Assembly: GCA_028699365.1 (NCBI GenBank)
Contig: JAQVUQ010000142.1
Coordinates: 1-7,034 of the forward strand
DNA: 7,034 nt
Reading direction: 5' to 3'
Source of the DNA: a bacterium
GTDB lineage: Bacteria; UBP13; UBA5359
The position numbers and the translations under genes are program-made. The notes beneath the pieces are model-generated. The model was not told the origin of the DNA. It worked only from the letters and a program-made list of their open reading frames with translations, and did not search any database. Below, piece after piece: positions 5,913 through 7,034 of the stretch; within the stretch, counting starts at the first letter, position 1; each line of letters opens with the position of its first letter.

Positions 5913-6980
5913 ATGTCCAGAGAGAGGGCTCTCAGAGCCATAAATTTGCAGGCAACGGACAGCATACCGCATTACGAGCACTTCTCCAATCCGGATTTTC
6001 AGCAGCGCCTGACCGGTATAGATCCCTGGGAGCATCCCCAACTGGCGGAGCTGGAGATGATCAGAAAGCTGGATCTGGACCTGGCCGGGGTGCCGCTTGA
6101 GGATAAGCCCATACCTCCGGAGTTGCGATTCAGCGGGGACGAGGCCAGCAAACTCGATGATGAGGGCAAAACCATGGCCCGTTGGGGCGCCACGGCTACC
6201 TGGGACTGGGATCACGGCAAGGAGTTTCACAGCGTGGAGGAAGTGCTGGCCTACGAGCCGCTGGAGCATGACGATATCGACGAGGAGGCCTTTGCTGCTG
6301 AAGTTGCCGGGGGATATATTGAGAGCGGTCGTCTCATGGGTGAATCTGCTCTGCCGATTATAGGCTGGTATAACACGCTGGTTATCTGGCCTATCACCAG
6401 ATTCGGCTGGGAACTGTTCATCGAAGCGGCCATGCTGGAGCCGGAGAGGTTCAAGCGGGTGCTGGACGATTTCGGGGAGATATCGCTCAAAGCTTACAGG
6501 GCCTTTGCCCGGACCGAGGCGCCGCTGGTTTCGTCTCACGACGATATCTGCATGGCCAGAGGGCCGATATTCAATCCGGAGTGGTACAGGAAATACGTCT
6601 ATCCATGGTATGAGAGGTTCTGGGAGCCGCTCCATACGGCAGGTAAGAAAGTGTTCTTCGTCTCCGACGGCAATATAGATGCCGTGGTGGAGGACGTCAT
6701 CGCCTGCGGTGCCGACGGCTTTGCCTGCGAGCCGTATACCGATCTGGAGGGACTGCTTAAAGGACACGGGCAGGACAAGATAGTCTTCGGCAACATAGAC
6801 ACGCGCATACTCACCAGCGGCACCAGGGAGGATATCTGCAAAGAGGTGAAGCGCTGTGCCGATCCCGGCCGGGATTGCCCCGGTTATTTCTTCAAGGTAG
6901 GCAACCTTATCCCCTGGAACGTGCCGCCGGATAATATCCATTACTACTTTGATGCCTGCCGTGAATTGGGACGCCGTTGA
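5913..6980 (+). CDS. Uroporphyrinogen-decarboxylase-like (UroD/MtaA-superfamily) protein, 355 aa
   Basis: This is a soluble TIM-barrel protein, distantly related to the one at 771-1820. Shared landmarks are SSHDDIC (207-213), PEWYRKYVYPWYERFWEPLH (222-241), FFVSDGN (248-254), IACGADGFACEP (263-274), IVFGNIDTR (290-298) and a closing VGNLIPWNVPPDNI (329-342). The HemE porphyrin motifs are absent, and the MtaA/CmuA His-x-Cys zinc motif reads VSDG. Cys265 and Cys272 lie nearby. The start ATG 5913 is set by AGGAGG (5900-5905), 7 nt upstream. It follows the glycosidase by 25 nt, and its stop overlaps the next ATG (TGATG), which points to translational coupling. The reaction is unknown. By superfamily it may handle a methylated or otherwise decorated small molecule, perhaps one released by the glycosidase; this is inferred from context only. 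Confidence 0.85.
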   Translation: MSRERALRAINLQATDSIPHYEHFSNPDFQQRLTGIDPWEHPQLAELEMIRKLDLDLAGVPLEDKPIPPELRFSGDEASKLDDEGKTMARWGATATWDWDHGKEFHSVEEVLAYEPLEHDDIDEEAFAAEVAGGYIESGRLMGESALPIIGWYNTLVIWPITRFGWELFIEAAMLEPERFKRVLDDFGEISLKAYRAFARTEAPLVSSHDDICMARGPIFNPEWYRKYVYPWYERFWEPLHTAGKKVFFVSDGNIDAVVEDVIACGADGFACEPYTDLEGLLKGHGQDKIVFGNIDTRILTSGTREDICKEVKRCADPGRDCPGYFFKVGNLIPWNVPPDNIHYYFDACRELGRR

Positions 6981-7034
6981 TGTCAGACGAGGGGACGATG
7001 CTTCAAAATAAGATAGATCGTTATAAGAAGTTCT
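6980..7034 (+). CDS. Start of a third operon gene, cut by the window end
   Basis: An open frame begins at ATG 6980-6982, which overlaps the TGA of the UroD-like gene by one base. It reads MSDEGTMLQNKIDRYKKF without a stop to the window end. An alternative start is ATG 6998, with GAGGGG at 6989-6994 just ahead of it. Eighteen residues are too few for a family call. The opening loosely resembles N-termini of other UroD-like proteins, a weak impression only. The overlap supports the same operon. Confidence 0.55.
   Translation, partial: MSDEGTMLQNKIDRYKKF

Noticed and set aside
5862-6941. Long antisense open frame of 359 codons opposite the second UroD-like gene
   Set aside because: It mirrors a gene with clear family motifs, ribosome site and operon position, and its own translation has no recognisable motif. 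It arises from codon bias on the opposite strand.
771-6980. Calling either UroD-like protein HemE (true uroporphyrinogen decarboxylase)
   Set aside because: The N-terminal Arg-containing porphyrin motif of HemE is absent from both, no haem genes are nearby, and the context is carbohydrate metabolism.

Overview
The window comes from a bacterial chromosome of moderate GC content. It holds the 3' part of a housekeeping gene, then a carbohydrate-type accessory locus. A LacI-family regulator, a secreted LamG protein, a GH63/MGH1-like glycosidase and divergent uroporphyrinogen-decarboxylase-like (UroD-like) proteins together recall heterotrophic Lentisphaerota, Kiritimatiellota, other PVC bacteria or Armatimonadota. 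That placement rests on gene content only, and no phylogenetic marker is complete. TGA is used as a normal stop by several genes here, so the genetic code looks standard.

Layout: (1) 2-757 (+) is the 3' part of rsmI (16S rRNA 2'-O-ribose methyltransferase). One in-frame TGA at 284-286 interrupts it, with the reading frame fully conserved on both sides. (2) 771-1820 (-) is a UroD-like protein, convergent with rsmI and only 13 nt from it. (3) 1821-2026 is a divergent control region. It has a perfect TTGACA-N17-TATAAT promoter firing left, a strong TTGACG-N17-TATACT promoter firing right, and TAACG-type operator sequences on both. (4) 2027-2752 (+) is a small secreted LamG/concanavalin-like protein. 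(5) 2846-3928 (+) is a LacI-family regulator with its own promoter and a strong intrinsic terminator. (6) 3976-4180 is a control region carrying a near copy of the operator at 1855-1878. (7) 4181-5887, 5913-6980 and 6980-past the end (+) form a tight operon: a cytoplasmic GH63/MGH1-like glycosidase, a second UroD-like protein, and the first codons of a third gene.

The best system-level signal is a small local regulon. The block at 1855-1878 and the block at 4123-4146 match at 22 of 24 positions, each with two TAACG cores exactly 15 bp apart. A perfect palindrome, ATAACGTTAT, lies at 1997-2006. These sites sit at the control regions of every non-rsmI transcription unit except the lacI gene itself. 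The central CpG suits LacI-family binding. The simplest reading is that the regulator at 2846-3928 represses the UroD-like gene, the LamG gene and the glycosidase/UroD-like operon until an unknown glycoside is present. Pairing a glycosidase with two UroD-like proteins of the methyltransferase superfamily raises the hypothesis of catabolism of a methylated sugar or glycoside. This is inference; no corrinoid protein or transporter is visible in the window.
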